Source of the DNA: DAOPXV01 sp964551445
GTDB lineage: Bacteria > Muiribacteriota > UBA9980
Length of the DNA: 64,000 bases
Assembly: GCA_964551445.1 (NCBI GenBank)
Contig: CAZKCG010000012.1
Location: 41,423-105,422, forward strand
Direction: 5' to 3'
The notes below the pieces were generated by a model, which was not told where the DNA came from, searched no databases, and saw only the letters and a program-made list of their open reading frames with translations. Each line of letters begins with the position of its first letter. Position 1 is the first letter of the stretch. The position numbers were made by a program, and so were the translations under genes. Shown here in pieces: positions 25,263-34,600 of the stretch.

Positions 25263-25875
25263 GCTTTTTCCGCAGGCTGATGAGATGATCCGTGAGTTTT
25301 TTTAACTCAGGCATAAAACCTATCTGTTTGAAGGTGGCTTCGTTTTCCCAGAAATCCGAAAGCGTCTTTACGCCTGCTTTTTCATATTCAAGCGCCTGAA
25401 GCATCATTTCTAATTTGTCGGCCGCCTTTACGAGTTTTCCCTCGCGCGACGCGCCGTTCTCGAACTCTTCCCACAGTTTCACATAACCGTTCCCGAAGCA
25501 CTCGAGCATGTCTCTGACGGCGTTCGTTTCAGCCGTCGTTTTAACTTCGCTTCCGATATATTTCTGTGCGGGGTATGGTATGTCGCCTATCCTGCATTCA
25601 GCTATCTCATGCAAAGTAGCCATTCGCATGACCTTTTCGGCATCGAACTTTTCGTTATTATCTTTTATGGATGAATTAAGAGCGTCGCAGAGCATCATTG
25701 CGATGAGGTTAACGCGGTAGCAGTGGTCGGCGATCGATTCGCAATCGGGGACATTGCGCCAGGTCCAGCCGGTCCGTTTGACTTTTTTTAATATGGCGAA
25801 TTCGCTGAAGATACCGGTTAATTTTTCTATATCAAAACTTTTGTTCACTGTTTTATTTTTATTCAAGACTAACAT
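25252..25875 (-). CDS. HD-domain hydrolase (YfbR-like)
   Basis: 207 residues. Metal-binding residues follow the HD_3 pattern: ESIADHCYRVNLIAMML, then ATLHEIAECRIGDIPYPAQ, and KAADKLEMMLQALEYEKAG. This layout matches YfbR-type 5'-deoxynucleotidases and related HD_3 proteins. The substrate is not proven. The gene starts 17 nt inside the end of the lytic transglycosylase gene and its end overlaps the convergent ABC gene by 11 nt. Confidence 0.85.
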   Translation of the reverse strand: MLVLNKNKTVNKSFDIEKLTGIFSEFAILKKVKRTGWTWRNVPDCESIADHCYRVNLIAMMLCDALNSSIKDNNEKFDAEKVMRMATLHEIAECRIGDIPYPAQKYIGSEVKTTAETNAVRDMLECFGNGYVKLWEEFENGASREGKLVKAADKLEMMLQALEYEKAGVKTLSDFWENEATFKQIGFMPELKKLTDHLISLRKKLSR

Positions 25876-26710
25876 CTTCCTCTTCCGGTTTTTGCACGTT
25901 AAAAAGCGCGTCAGACATCGCGGCCGTATTCTTTATGATCTCGACGCGGGCTGCGGCGACCGGATCGGCCTGTTCCCGGCCTTTAGGCGCGCCGTCATTT
26001 TTCAATAATTTTTCATAACTTTCAAGGACCTTGACCACGTAATTTTTCGTTTCACCGTTATCCGGGATCCCCCCGGATCTGTCGACGGCGCCGGGCCCCG
26101 CGTTATAGGCGGCCAGCGCGAGTTTTATATCGCCCGAAAAGCGTTCGAGCATCATTTTTATATATTTGGTTCCGCCCTCGATGTTCTGATTCATATCGAA
26201 AGGGTTTTTAACGCCCAGTTCATCAGCCGTGCCGGGCATAAGCTGCATCAAACCCATCGCGCCCTTATCAGAGACCGCGTTCGGGTCGTAATCGGATTCC
26301 ACCGCCATTATGGCCGACACAAGGAAGGGATCGACCTCGTGCTTGCGGCTTTTTTCAAGAATTATCGAACCGATCTCGGCGCTGTTCTTAGATTGTATCG
26401 TTTTCGTGATATCCCCGGCGGTCCGGGTTTTTGATGCGCCCTGTAAGTTCTGCGTCTGAAGCTGTTCGTTAAGACTGTCGAAGGTTATTTTCGGCATCTT
26501 CATCGGAAGTTCGGCGAGTGTGTTTTTCGCCGCGTCTTTAGATCCGGCGGTTTTTTTATCGGACGCGGCTTTATCGCGCAGCTTCTTTTCGGCGGCCTTC
26601 AATTTTTCATTGAAATCCGTTCCGCCCGAAAGAGAGTTTATCCGCTGTTTGATCTGTGAAACACGGCCTTCTATAGCCGTTATTCTGCCGACGACATCAT
26701 CTAATGACAT
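25859..26710 (-). CDS. SLT-type lytic transglycosylase
   Basis: 283 residues. Residues 1-60 are helical and probably coiled-coil (VVGRITAIEGRVSQIKQRI). The SLT domain spans about 115-250: catalytic Glu in SAIMAVESDYDPNAVS, then GAMGLMQLMPGTADELG, MNQNIEGGTKYIKMML and ALAAYNAGPGAVD. These enzymes cut peptidoglycan between MurNAc and GlcNAc. There is no signal peptide, which is odd for a cell-wall enzyme, although flagellar or secretion-associated versions can leave by other routes. It abuts the carbonic anhydrase gene and overlaps the HD gene. Confidence 0.9.
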   Translation of the reverse strand: MSLDDVVGRITAIEGRVSQIKQRINSLSGGTDFNEKLKAAEKKLRDKAASDKKTAGSKDAAKNTLAELPMKMPKITFDSLNEQLQTQNLQGASKTRTAGDITKTIQSKNSAEIGSIILEKSRKHEVDPFLVSAIMAVESDYDPNAVSDKGAMGLMQLMPGTADELGVKNPFDMNQNIEGGTKYIKMMLERFSGDIKLALAAYNAGPGAVDRSGGIPDNGETKNYVVKVLESYEKLLKNDGAPKGREQADPVAAARVEIIKNTAAMSDALFNVQKPEEEDVSLE

Positions 26711-27229
26711 TTAATTTTTCGTCCCTTTTTTATAATCGGCTATTATATCGACGTAGCTTTTTCCGTTAAGTCCGATCCCCTTCGCTTCGTCTTCGGACAC
26801 CTGGCGCGTCACTTTTCCGGGCGTTCCCATTACCATTGAATTATCCGGTATCTTAGCGTTTGGCGGAACAAGCGAACCGGCGGCTATTATACAGTTTTTC
26901 CCGACACGGGCGCCGTCTAATATTATCGCGCCGATGCCTATAAGCGTATTATCGCCTATCTCGGCGCCGTGTATCATCGCGAGATGGCCTACTGTCACGC
27001 CATTTCCGATAAGAACCGGAAGTTCGTGCGTAACGTGCAGAACGGTACCGTCCTGAATATTAGAGCCCTCTCCGACCGTGATCGCGTTTATATCGCCTCG
27101 TATTACGGCCGAAGGCCAGACGGACGAATTTTTCATAAGCCGGACGCGGCCTATGACGACCGCCGATTCGTCAACATAAGCATTTTCATGAATTTCAGGT
27201 TTGTAGTGAAGGTAGTTTCTAACGGGCAT
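26711..27229 (-). CDS. Gamma-type carbonic anhydrase-like hexapeptide protein
   Basis: 172 residues from the ATG at 27229, which has AAGGAG in front; a longer open frame to 27376 would run through the promoter and is rejected. Left-handed beta-helix repeats run from IGRVRLMKNSSVWPSAVIRGD to the C-terminus. The zinc-type His are in VLHVTHELP and VTVGHLAMIHGAEIGDN, as in the YrdA/PaaY gamma-carbonic anhydrases. Members often have weak or unknown activity. It is the first gene of a three-gene minus-strand operon (carbonic anhydrase, lytic transglycosylase, HD hydrolase). Confidence 0.9.
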   Translation of the reverse strand: MPVRNYLHYKPEIHENAYVDESAVVIGRVRLMKNSSVWPSAVIRGDINAITVGEGSNIQDGTVLHVTHELPVLIGNGVTVGHLAMIHGAEIGDNTLIGIGAIILDGARVGKNCIIAAGSLVPPNAKIPDNSMVMGTPGKVTRQVSEDEAKGIGLNGKSYVDIIADYKKGTKN

Positions 27230-27281
27230 GAACGTACTCCTTGACTTGATTTTTTTGCCGGTTGTGATAAAACATCCTTTA

Positions 27282-27310
27282 ATTATATATTTTTTAACGC
27301 AAAGTGTCAA
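27282..27310 (-). promoter_or_regulatory. Consensus sigma-70-type promoter (leftward)
   Basis: Minus strand TTGACA (27305-27310), 17 bp, TATAAT (27282-27287): a full consensus match, about 46 nt of leader before the carbonic anhydrase ATG. Confidence 0.93.
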
Positions 27311-27362
27311 TACACGGCATTTATAATCCTGAAATTTTTTTAGATGAAAGAAAAATAGTCCC

Positions 27363-27391
27363 TTGACGAAACTCAAGTTATCGTTTATAAT
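27363..27391 (+). promoter_or_regulatory. Sigma-70-type promoter (rightward)
   Basis: TTGACG (27363-27368), 17 bp, TATAAT (27386-27391), one base off consensus, back to back with the leftward promoter 53 bp away. Confidence 0.9.
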
Positions 27392-27463
27392 TATTGTAAC
27401 AAGTTTTAAAACGGTTGAAAATAATTGTTTTTATAAATTTTTTTATTCAATGGAGGCGTTTTT

Positions 27464-28531
27464 ATGAGAAAAAGATCTATGGTAATGTTTCTGGTTTTAG
27501 CTTTCATGTTATCAATAATATCCGCTTCATTCGCACAGACCGCGCCCGCGGCTCCCGTTAAGCCAAAAGGCTCGTTTCTCAGCGAACTCGGAAATTTCAC
27601 GTCTTCACTTTCGACCTTCTTCGGCGACGCTATGCACGCGATGACGCAGGCCATAGGCTATCTCACCGGCGGCGTTCAGGCCGCGAGCCTTTTTCAGTCC
27701 GGAACCAACATCATAAACAGCATGGCCGTTAATGGCCCGAAACCCCCGGTCGTTCCCCTTCCTACCGTGTCGATGCCAGGATCACAGCCTTCTGCTCAGG
27801 CTCCCGCTGAAGCTTCGTCAGTGCCGGCCCCTCCCGCGGTTCCCTCGCTTCCCTCAGGAAGCGCTCCCGCTACATCAGGCGAAAAACCGGACGCCGTAGC
27901 CGGAATTTCACAGGATTTCGTATCCGACTCAGATTTTTCGAATATGCTTCAGGGATACCAGAACCTCGCGATCGAAGAAAAAAGCATTCTCAGCCAGATG
28001 AAAGAAAACCCGAACGACGCTTCAATGAAAGAAATGTATAATCAGATACAGACCACGAAACTCGAAAAATCATCGAAAATAATGGCTTCGTTAAACTATG
28101 ACATCGAAAAGAAACAGTTCTCAAAACTCAATCTTTTGCTCGAATACATCAACACGAACGGTCCGCAGACGGTTAAAATATTCGGCCAGATAGTCGATTC
28201 AGCCCGCGGCAAATTACAGTTCTGCCTCATCGAAGCTAAAAAATACGGCCTCGTTATGGATATACAGGTCATCGAAGGAAAACTCAAACTCGTTATGAGC
28301 TTGACCACCGGAAATTTTATTCCTTCGGCTCCTCCCGCTTCCGAACCGATGAGCACCGGCGCCGCCGCGTCGCCAGCGCCTAAACCCGAAGCTACATCGA
28401 CCGACGGCATTTCAAGCGAACCGGTCCCCGCTCCGAAACCCGCCAAAAAAGCTTCTGCCGCTAAAAAAACAACGACGGCTAAAAAACCTGTAGCTAAAAA
28501 GAAAGCCGCTGTCACCGCTGAAACCAAATAA
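27464..28531 (+). CDS. Secreted Ala/Pro-rich protein with Lys/Ala tail
   Basis: 355 residues with a signal peptide (SIISASFA-QTA, about residue 25). Residues about 85-145 and 285-325 are Pro/Ala/Ser linkers. The central part (about 150-280) is helical, with LQGYQNLAIEEKSILSQMKENP and LARGKLQFCLIEAKKYG-like stretches. The last 30 residues are Lys/Ala-rich (KKASAAKKTTTAKKPVAKKK), like histone H1 tails, which in an exported protein may bind anionic polymers such as teichoic-like or nucleic acids. No family recognised. TGGAGG precedes the ATG. Own promoter and terminator. Confidence 0.72.
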   Translation: MRKRSMVMFLVLAFMLSIISASFAQTAPAAPVKPKGSFLSELGNFTSSLSTFFGDAMHAMTQAIGYLTGGVQAASLFQSGTNIINSMAVNGPKPPVVPLPTVSMPGSQPSAQAPAEASSVPAPPAVPSLPSGSAPATSGEKPDAVAGISQDFVSDSDFSNMLQGYQNLAIEEKSILSQMKENPNDASMKEMYNQIQTTKLEKSSKIMASLNYDIEKKQFSKLNLLLEYINTNGPQTVKIFGQIVDSARGKLQFCLIEAKKYGLVMDIQVIEGKLKLVMSLTTGNFIPSAPPASEPMSTGAAASPAPKPEATSTDGISSEPVPAPKPAKKASAAKKTTTAKKPVAKKKAAVTAETK

Positions 28532-28559
28532 TGATCGAACTTTAAAATACGAATAAAAC

Positions 28560-28597
28560 AAAAAAGCGCGAGCCTTGTGCGGCCCGCGCTTTTTTTA
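28560..28597 (+). terminator. Terminator after secreted Ala/Pro protein
   Basis: AAAAAAGCGCG (28560-28570) pairs with CGCGCTTTTTT (28585-28595); inner GCC/GGC adds three pairs beyond one mismatch. Eight T's follow. Confidence 0.92.
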
Positions 28598-28857
28598 TAG
28601 AATAGTGAATAGCTTATGTCGCGGCCTTCGGCCGCCCTTTTTAAACCGGTCTCTCGTTTCAAAACGCACTGAAATAATGACACTTTCGTATTTGGCATGG
28701 GTAATTTTTTTAGTGAAGATTGGACAGTTACGGCTTTGCTCGCTTTGCGAGCCTTTATAAATAAAATAATGCCTGAAAGACGGAATAGACGGTCTTCATT
28801 GTCAGAAAATCCTTTAGTTCTACACTCGCCACTCTGAACTCTTAACTTATAATAAAC
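28598..28857. repeat. Hairpin-rich intergenic stretch
   Basis: No gene seen. It begins with ATAGAATAGTGAATAG, then the GC hairpin CGGCCTTCGGCCG (28622-28634), later GCTCGC-TTT-GCGAGC, and ends near CTGAACTCTTAACTT. The first motif and hairpin style recur at 52430-52570, and the last motif recurs inverted near 20107-20122. These look like remnants of dispersed intergenic elements. Confidence 0.5.
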
Positions 28858-29142
28858 TTATCCGCCATCGATAGCCGCCAGAAGTTCTATATGGTCTCCG
28901 TCGTTTATCGCGGCGTTTGAAAAGATTATCTTTGAATTTAAAAAGATGAATGTGACTCCGTGCTTTTCGGAAATATCCAGAAATTTCAAGAAGCCCTCTA
29001 TTGAAGGAAATTCGTCGCCCGCAAGTTTCATCCGGGACGGATCACAGCAAAGCTCATATTCTTTTCCGCCCGAATGTTTCACGCACGGATTTTGCACCAA
29101 AAAATCAAGACCTTCTATAAACAGGCTGAGTTTTATCTTCAT
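28858..29142 (-). CDS. MoaD/ThiS-like ubiquitin-fold protein
   Basis: 94 residues ending in AINDGDHIELLAAIDGG. The C-terminal Gly-Gly and the preceding GD-hydrophobic strand are the hallmarks of the MoaD/ThiS sulfur-carrier fold. In such carriers the terminal Gly is adenylated by an E1-like enzyme (MoeB/ThiF) and charged with sulfur. No partner gene (moaE, thiG, moeB) is in the window. Its start overlaps the upstream gene's stop by 4 nt, so it is co-translated with an exported helical protein, an unusual pairing. Confidence 0.75.
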   Translation of the reverse strand: MKIKLSLFIEGLDFLVQNPCVKHSGGKEYELCCDPSRMKLAGDEFPSIEGFLKFLDISEKHGVTFIFLNSKIIFSNAAINDGDHIELLAAIDGG

Positions 29143-29951
29143 TTCTTCTGTTCGAACCAGTCTTTATTCAGGAAACCCTTTCTTTTGCCGAGAAATATTT
29201 CAAGCGAACTTTTAAGCGCAGAAATTTCCTTCATCTGAAGCGAACATGAAAGGGTGTCGTTCATAGGCGTTTTAACGAAATACTGCGCGCGGTCCATAAG
29301 ATTAGCGGTAAATTCGGCGCGCTGTTTCAAATAAGCCTCGCTCGAACTTTCAAAAGATAAAAGGCGCTCCGATAAAGCGCTGAGGTTATTGGCGTGAATG
29401 GCGATCTCCTGGGTCCCGCCGGCCATGTATCTTTTCATTTCAGCTTCCATTGTGTCGAGCTTTGAAACTATCATATCCATTATGTTCTGTTCCTGCATCG
29501 GGACCCTGTCCTTATATATCGCCGAAAACGAGTCGTAAGCGATCTTAACGTGAGAATGAGCCTCGACGGGCATATCCTTATTCACGAACTCGAGAATGAC
29601 CTTAAGGCTCTGATTTACGAGAGAAAGTTTGTCGTGCCATTTCGGGTCATCGACGAATTGAGCGGGCGGATTCTGATAATATTTCAGATAAAAATCAAAA
29701 TATGAATCGATGAGTTTCCCTATCTCGGTCTTCGCGTTTTTAGGGTTTTTCTGGCTTAACGCGACGTCTAAGCGCTGAAAGTTATCATTTATCGAAACAA
29801 GTTCATTCTTTAAATTTTCGTTAAGTTTTTCGATCGTAAGAATGGCGTTTAAAATATCCGTACAGGCGAAAACCGGCGCGGCAAAAAGAAAGGCCGCGAA
29901 AGCCAGAATTAGAGCATTTAGATTTATTTTGTCCCTAAAGTAATTCATCAT
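29139..29951 (-). CDS. Exported helical protein of unknown function
   Basis: 270 residues from ATG 29951. The longer open frame begins at a TTG at 29966 that sits beside a TATAAT box, so I prefer the ATG. A signal sequence (LILAFAAFLFAAPVFA-CTD) precedes Cys at about residue 29; FACT is a poor lipobox, so simple export is as likely as lipidation. The mature part is almost wholly helical (LTIEKLNENLKNELVSINDNFQRLD; MDMIVSKLDTMEAEMKRYM), possibly a bundle. No family recognised. It is co-translated with the MoaD/ThiS-like gene. Confidence 0.65.
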   Translation of the reverse strand: MMNYFRDKINLNALILAFAAFLFAAPVFACTDILNAILTIEKLNENLKNELVSINDNFQRLDVALSQKNPKNAKTEIGKLIDSYFDFYLKYYQNPPAQFVDDPKWHDKLSLVNQSLKVILEFVNKDMPVEAHSHVKIAYDSFSAIYKDRVPMQEQNIMDMIVSKLDTMEAEMKRYMAGGTQEIAIHANNLSALSERLLSFESSSEAYLKQRAEFTANLMDRAQYFVKTPMNDTLSCSLQMKEISALKSSLEIFLGKRKGFLNKDWFEQKK

Positions 29952-29966
29952 TTCAAAAACCGCCAA

Positions 29967-30263
29967 TTATATATTAAAATATGACAGCAGATAGCTGACA
30001 TTAATGTTAAAATCCCTTCTTGCGGGACTCACTTCACACGCTGCCATGCCGCCGGCGGGGCGCGCGGCCCGTATAGGGAAAAGAAAGTTCCCATGAACCC
30101 CGATTTTGCGAAATCTGACACGGCATGAAAGCGCGAACCGCGACGATACCTGAAAATTCAGAGAGGCGACGACGCAGCAACGGAGCAATGAGTATATTAT
30201 ATTTAAACTTGATTGATAAGTCAAATAATAAATGAAAAATATCTTTTACTTTTATCATTTTTT
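29967..30263. other. Intergenic stretch without a recognised gene
   Basis: About 300 nt between divergent genes. The central part (30015-30195) is GC-rich with rare words such as GCGCGCGGCC, and partly self-complementary ends (ACTCAC...GCTGC near 30028 and GCAGC...ATGAGT near 30174). No reading frame has coding character. A TATAAT on the minus strand at 29966-29971 may serve the leftward gene. Confidence 0.45.
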
Positions 30264-30272
30264 TGGTATAAT
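30264..30272 (+). promoter_or_regulatory. Extended -10 promoter
   Basis: TGGTATAAT forms an extended -10 element. No good -35 lies 17 bp upstream. It would start a transcript near 30279 for the Gln/Pro-rich protein gene. Confidence 0.6.
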
Positions 30273-30322
30273 GAGCATTGATTTTATGTGTTTTTTTCAT
30301 GAAAAATCACCTGGAGCGAAAC

Positions 30323-31612
30323 ATGGTAAAGATTAAAAAGATCGCCTGGCTGATCATAATTTCTCTGTCCGCCTGCGTTTTTTCGCAAAGCGATATAGAC
30401 ACCGCCTATTCACAGGCGCCCGATCCATCGGCCGGCGTCTCATCGGCAGAACCTTCCGACGAATACCGTCCGGACGGATATTATGAGCCTTATGATTTTT
30501 CATTCGTGAAAACCCCTCAGCAGCAACAGCAATCACAGCAGCAGCCTCCGCCCGAATATCCCCAGGGCGGCCAGCAGCAGCCCCAAAATCAGACAACGGC
30601 GAACACGCCGCAATACACTTCGCCTCCCGCTTATGAACCGGCCACGCCACAGGCACCTTCTTATGAACCGCCCCCCATCACGGTCCCCGAAGCGCCCGAT
30701 TTCACCGGCGCTAACGGCACGGCTCCGCAGGCGGTAACGCAGCCCGTCGTGAGCACTGTGGATCTTTCCGTAATAAACCCGCAAAATACCGCTGGAACGA
30801 CGCAGGCCCAGACCCCGAATACCGATCCGGGTCAAAACCCTGTAAAAGCCGTACCGGATAAAACGCAGCAGACGCAAACGACCCAGAAACAACCCGCTCA
30901 AGCCGTAAAAACCCAGAATACGCCTCCTGCGGCTAACGATATCCTGAAGTTATTCGTAAAAAAACAAAAAGCTCTCCGCTATCAGTTAAAAGACGCCGAA
31001 CTTTCAGGCACTCTCGATAAGATCACGAGCGGCGAGATGCTCATGGACGCCAACTGGAACCAGATACTCGAATCGGTCCAGAAATATTATAACGAAGCCA
31101 TAACCAACACCATATCCGCGCAGATCACCGACGAGGAATTCGAAAGAATAAACTCGGTCCTATATACTTACATCTGCGGCGGAGCGTTCGGAGCGTACGA
31201 CAGCGCCATAATGAAATATAAGAACAATTACTTCGCCTTTTTCGGGCCCATGGAAAAAAGCCTTCAGAACCTGAACGTGAAAAACGACAATTCCGAAGAG
31301 CGCTATAAACTCCTGCGCCTGCTCGGCGGAGATATAATAAAAGTGGTTTCCAACAAGCTTTTCATCTTCTCTTTAAAACCGCTGTCGTTATGCGTCAACG
31401 ACATAATGCGCGAGGTAGGAAACGGCGAATACTATAAGATCGAGGTCCTCTTCCGCGTTATGACCTCCGCCGATACGCCGGTGCGAAATCTTGTCAGGCC
31501 CTTCTTTCAGCTGCTCAAAGCGAAGGTCGGAGACGCCTGCAACATCGAAAAAAATTCGATCATCAGGAATAATTTTTCAAGGGCATTTGAAATGCTCAAT
31601 AAGATCCAGTAA
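30323..31612 (+). CDS. Exported Gln/Pro-rich hypothetical protein
   Basis: 429 residues from ATG 30323, with TGGAG 6 nt before it; an in-frame TTG at 30278 lies at the transcription start and is rejected. The signal sequence ends LIIISLSAC, a passable lipobox, so it may be a lipoprotein (Cys about residue 17). Residues about 60-200 are low-complexity Gln/Pro/Thr (QQQQQSQQQPPPEYPQGG). The C-terminal domain (about 210-429) is helical with NDILKLFVKKQKALRYQL and ICGGAFGAYDSAIMKYKNNY. I do not recognise it. It lies 41 nt before the giant membrane protein gene, likely the same operon. Confidence 0.7.
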   Translation: MVKIKKIAWLIIISLSACVFSQSDIDTAYSQAPDPSAGVSSAEPSDEYRPDGYYEPYDFSFVKTPQQQQQSQQQPPPEYPQGGQQQPQNQTTANTPQYTSPPAYEPATPQAPSYEPPPITVPEAPDFTGANGTAPQAVTQPVVSTVDLSVINPQNTAGTTQAQTPNTDPGQNPVKAVPDKTQQTQTTQKQPAQAVKTQNTPPAANDILKLFVKKQKALRYQLKDAELSGTLDKITSGEMLMDANWNQILESVQKYYNEAITNTISAQITDEEFERINSVLYTYICGGAFGAYDSAIMKYKNNYFAFFGPMEKSLQNLNVKNDNSEERYKLLRLLGGDIIKVVSNKLFIFSLKPLSLCVNDIMREVGNGEYYKIEVLFRVMTSADTPVRNLVRPFFQLLKAKVGDACNIEKNSIIRNNFSRAFEMLNKIQ

Positions 31613-31653
31613 CGCCATTTTTTAAAATTAATATATTAATCCGGAGGGCATTT

Positions 31654-34600
31654 ATGAACTCGCAAAATTTTCGGTCGTATTCATCGAGAAAGCTCCTTGT
31701 TTTTTCCTTTGTCCTTATCGCCTGCGCGATAATATCGCTTTTTCATAACACGGGCATATCTTTCGCGGATGAAAAAAAAGTCCCGGAAGGCCCCGTTACG
31801 GTCAGGCCAATAAGCGATTTCAAGGTCGTCGTGCCTTTCAGCTCCGTATCCAAGATCTTCGAGAACAGTAAAATGGTAATGATCACCTATCAGGAACTCT
31901 CCGAATTGATAGAAAAAAATAACCTGATGATAAGCGACAGGTATAAAGACCGCGAAAAACCTGGCTCTGAAAAAAACCCGCCGGCCGAATTCGTCATTTC
32001 ATCGGTATCCTATAAATTCATAAAAGACCGCGAGAACATCCTCTGCAGCGTCGATTGCGACATCTCCGTGCTCACCGATAAAAAATTTGTGCTCATACCT
32101 CTTTTCGAGGGCGAAATGGCCATGAACGACGCGGTCGTCGACGACACGATACCGGTAATGGTAGTCGAACCCGCCCTGTATCAGGTAACGCCAGTTCCTT
32201 CAAATTATATCCCGGAAATGCAGATGCAGAACCAGCAGGCCGAACAGCGGCAATCCCTGAACAATATTAGCAACCTGGCGCCACCATCCGCTCCGCGCGG
32301 AAAAGCGGGTAACAGATACTCACTTCTTTTAAAGGGAAAAGGTTCACACCAGCTTAACATAAGATTTCTCATGATGCCGAAAAAAGACGGCGCTACCTAT
32401 TCCTTTTCGCTCGTGGTCCCGCGATGCCCTAAAAACTCGGCGCTTTTCCTGCATGACGAGCGCGACGCGGTCATCAAGATAACTCCTGCCATAGGCCTTA
32501 GATCGTTCTATCATCCGGAAACGAAAAACCAGGCCGCGGAAGCTGAATTCGGCTTTACGGACTCGATTTCGCTCTCATATTTCGCCATCAGCCGCGAAGA
32601 AAAAAAACTTATCGAAGACGCTTCAAAACCTGTTGCTCCGGAGGCCGAAACAGGCTCCATAGAGCTCGCCTCGACATCAGAGGTCGAAGCGCCGGTAAAA
32701 TATGAGGAAGAAGCGCCCGCGGTAAGTTCCAACATAAAAAGCATATTTTCGATAGGCGACGGAATGATACGCGGAAATCACGAGATAACGTTTAACATAA
32801 TCAAAGGGAAGATCTCACGCTTTTCACTCGACGTTCCCGCCGGAACGGAGATCGAGGACGTGCTTTCGGACAGTTACGACAAGCGCCAGATACAGGAATT
32901 CAAAAATTATTCGTCGGTCGAGATATTTTTAAAATCGCCCGCCGCATCCGAATTTGCCATTACTCTGACATCGATAACCCGCATCGAAGACGGAAAATAC
33001 GAAGTGACGCTTCCTGAGATAACGCTTCACAACATGGAAAGCGAGCGCGGTCACATAGCCGTCTGCGCGCTGACCAATATCAAGATAGAGGTCGCCGGCG
33101 AGCCTTTCAATCTCGAGCGCCTCGACGCGCAGGAACTTCCCGACCGCATAAAATTTTCGGTGATATCCCCTATACTCTACGCTTTTAAATATTTCAAACA
33201 CCCTTACAGAGCGAAACTCAAACTGACGAAATACTCCGATTCGAAAGTGCTTTCAAGCCTCGTAAGATCGTCTTCGATAAACACCATACTCACTTCACAG
33301 GGAGCCGTCATCTCAAATTACGACTTCGTTCTTAAGAATAACGGGCTTCCCTTCCTTAAGATGATCCCTGAAAGTACGGTGGAAATACTGGATTCGGCCG
33401 TCAACGGAAAACCCGTCAAAGCATCTTACGACGAGGAATCGAACCTTAAGATACCGATAATCAAATCAGTCGTCCGCGATGACGACGTGCTCGATTTTCC
33501 AGTTAATTTCAAAACTTCCGGCACGCTCGAAAAATTTTCGTCCTTCGGCAGCTTCAACCTCAGGATACCGCGCATAGAACTTCCGGTGATGTTTCTGAAA
33601 TGGCGCGTTTTCACCCCCGAAGGTTATGTTTTCTTCAATTTCCGCGGAGCCCCGGACCTCTCACAGCAGCCTCCGGCGCCGCTCATATACCAGATACCGG
33701 TAAACGTCATAAACGGAATAGTTAAAGCCGTCCAGTCGGATTACTTCATGAGCTTCGTATTTCTTTTCGTCTTCATACTCATTTGCGTGGTCCTCGCTTA
33801 CGTGGCATACGTTGGCGGCGAAAAGGTTTATAACTCGGACATTATACCGGCGACGATAAATCTTTTAAAAACGGTGATATTCTGGATATTCGGATTTTTA
33901 CGCAGCTACGCCGCGTCGATAATAATCCTTTTCCTGATCGGCGGGCTTCTCGCCGCCATATCGGTCCCGAATTTTAACCGTTCCCGCGTACAGGCCAAGA
34001 AAAAATCATGCGTCGCGAATATGAAAACGATAGAAGGCGCTATGGAATTATATCAAATGGAGAACGGCGCCACTGGAGCAATGTCGGTTAACGAACTCGT
34101 CGGCAAAGGCTACCTTAAAGCGGAGCCGAGATGTCCCGAAAGCATGCTTTCTTACAGGATAGTATCGGGTATGGGCGTCGGTGTCACAAACGACGTCATC
34201 TGCGAGATACACGGAAATCTTTCGCTTCAGGAAACCTCCGACAAGACGAAAGGGATCGGCGGAGATTCAAGGGGAGGGTCCACGGGTTATTCGCGCCAGA
34301 GAGAAGATGAAATTTCGTCTAACTATGAAAAAAAACAGGACTACGCCAACGCCCCCGCGCCCTCGATGCCCGCGGCCCAGTCGGCCGCCGAAGGACGCAT
34401 GATGAGCAAAGAAGAGGACTCGAAGGACAACGGAATTCTTTACAAAGGCAAACCCGGCAAAGTTACGTCAGGCAAAAAATATATCCAGAAACCGACAGGC
34501 GAAAAAGGTATATTCTCGGTGCCTATAAAACTTCCTAAAACCATCTATTCGAACGTACTCGAAAAACAGTTCGTCATACCCAACGAAAACATAAATCTCA

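Noticed and set aside
27230..27376. 49-residue N-terminal extension of the carbonic anhydrase-like gene
   Set aside because: It reads through a perfect minus-strand promoter, and the family starts at the ATG at 27229 with a good ribosome site.
28440..28531. Histone H1-like DNA-binding protein
   Set aside because: The Lys/Ala tail is on a protein with a signal peptide, so it acts outside the cytoplasm.
30323..31612. Glutamine/proline repeats as a possible prion-like or silk-like protein
   Set aside because: The stretch is short low-complexity linker and carries no regular repeat unit.
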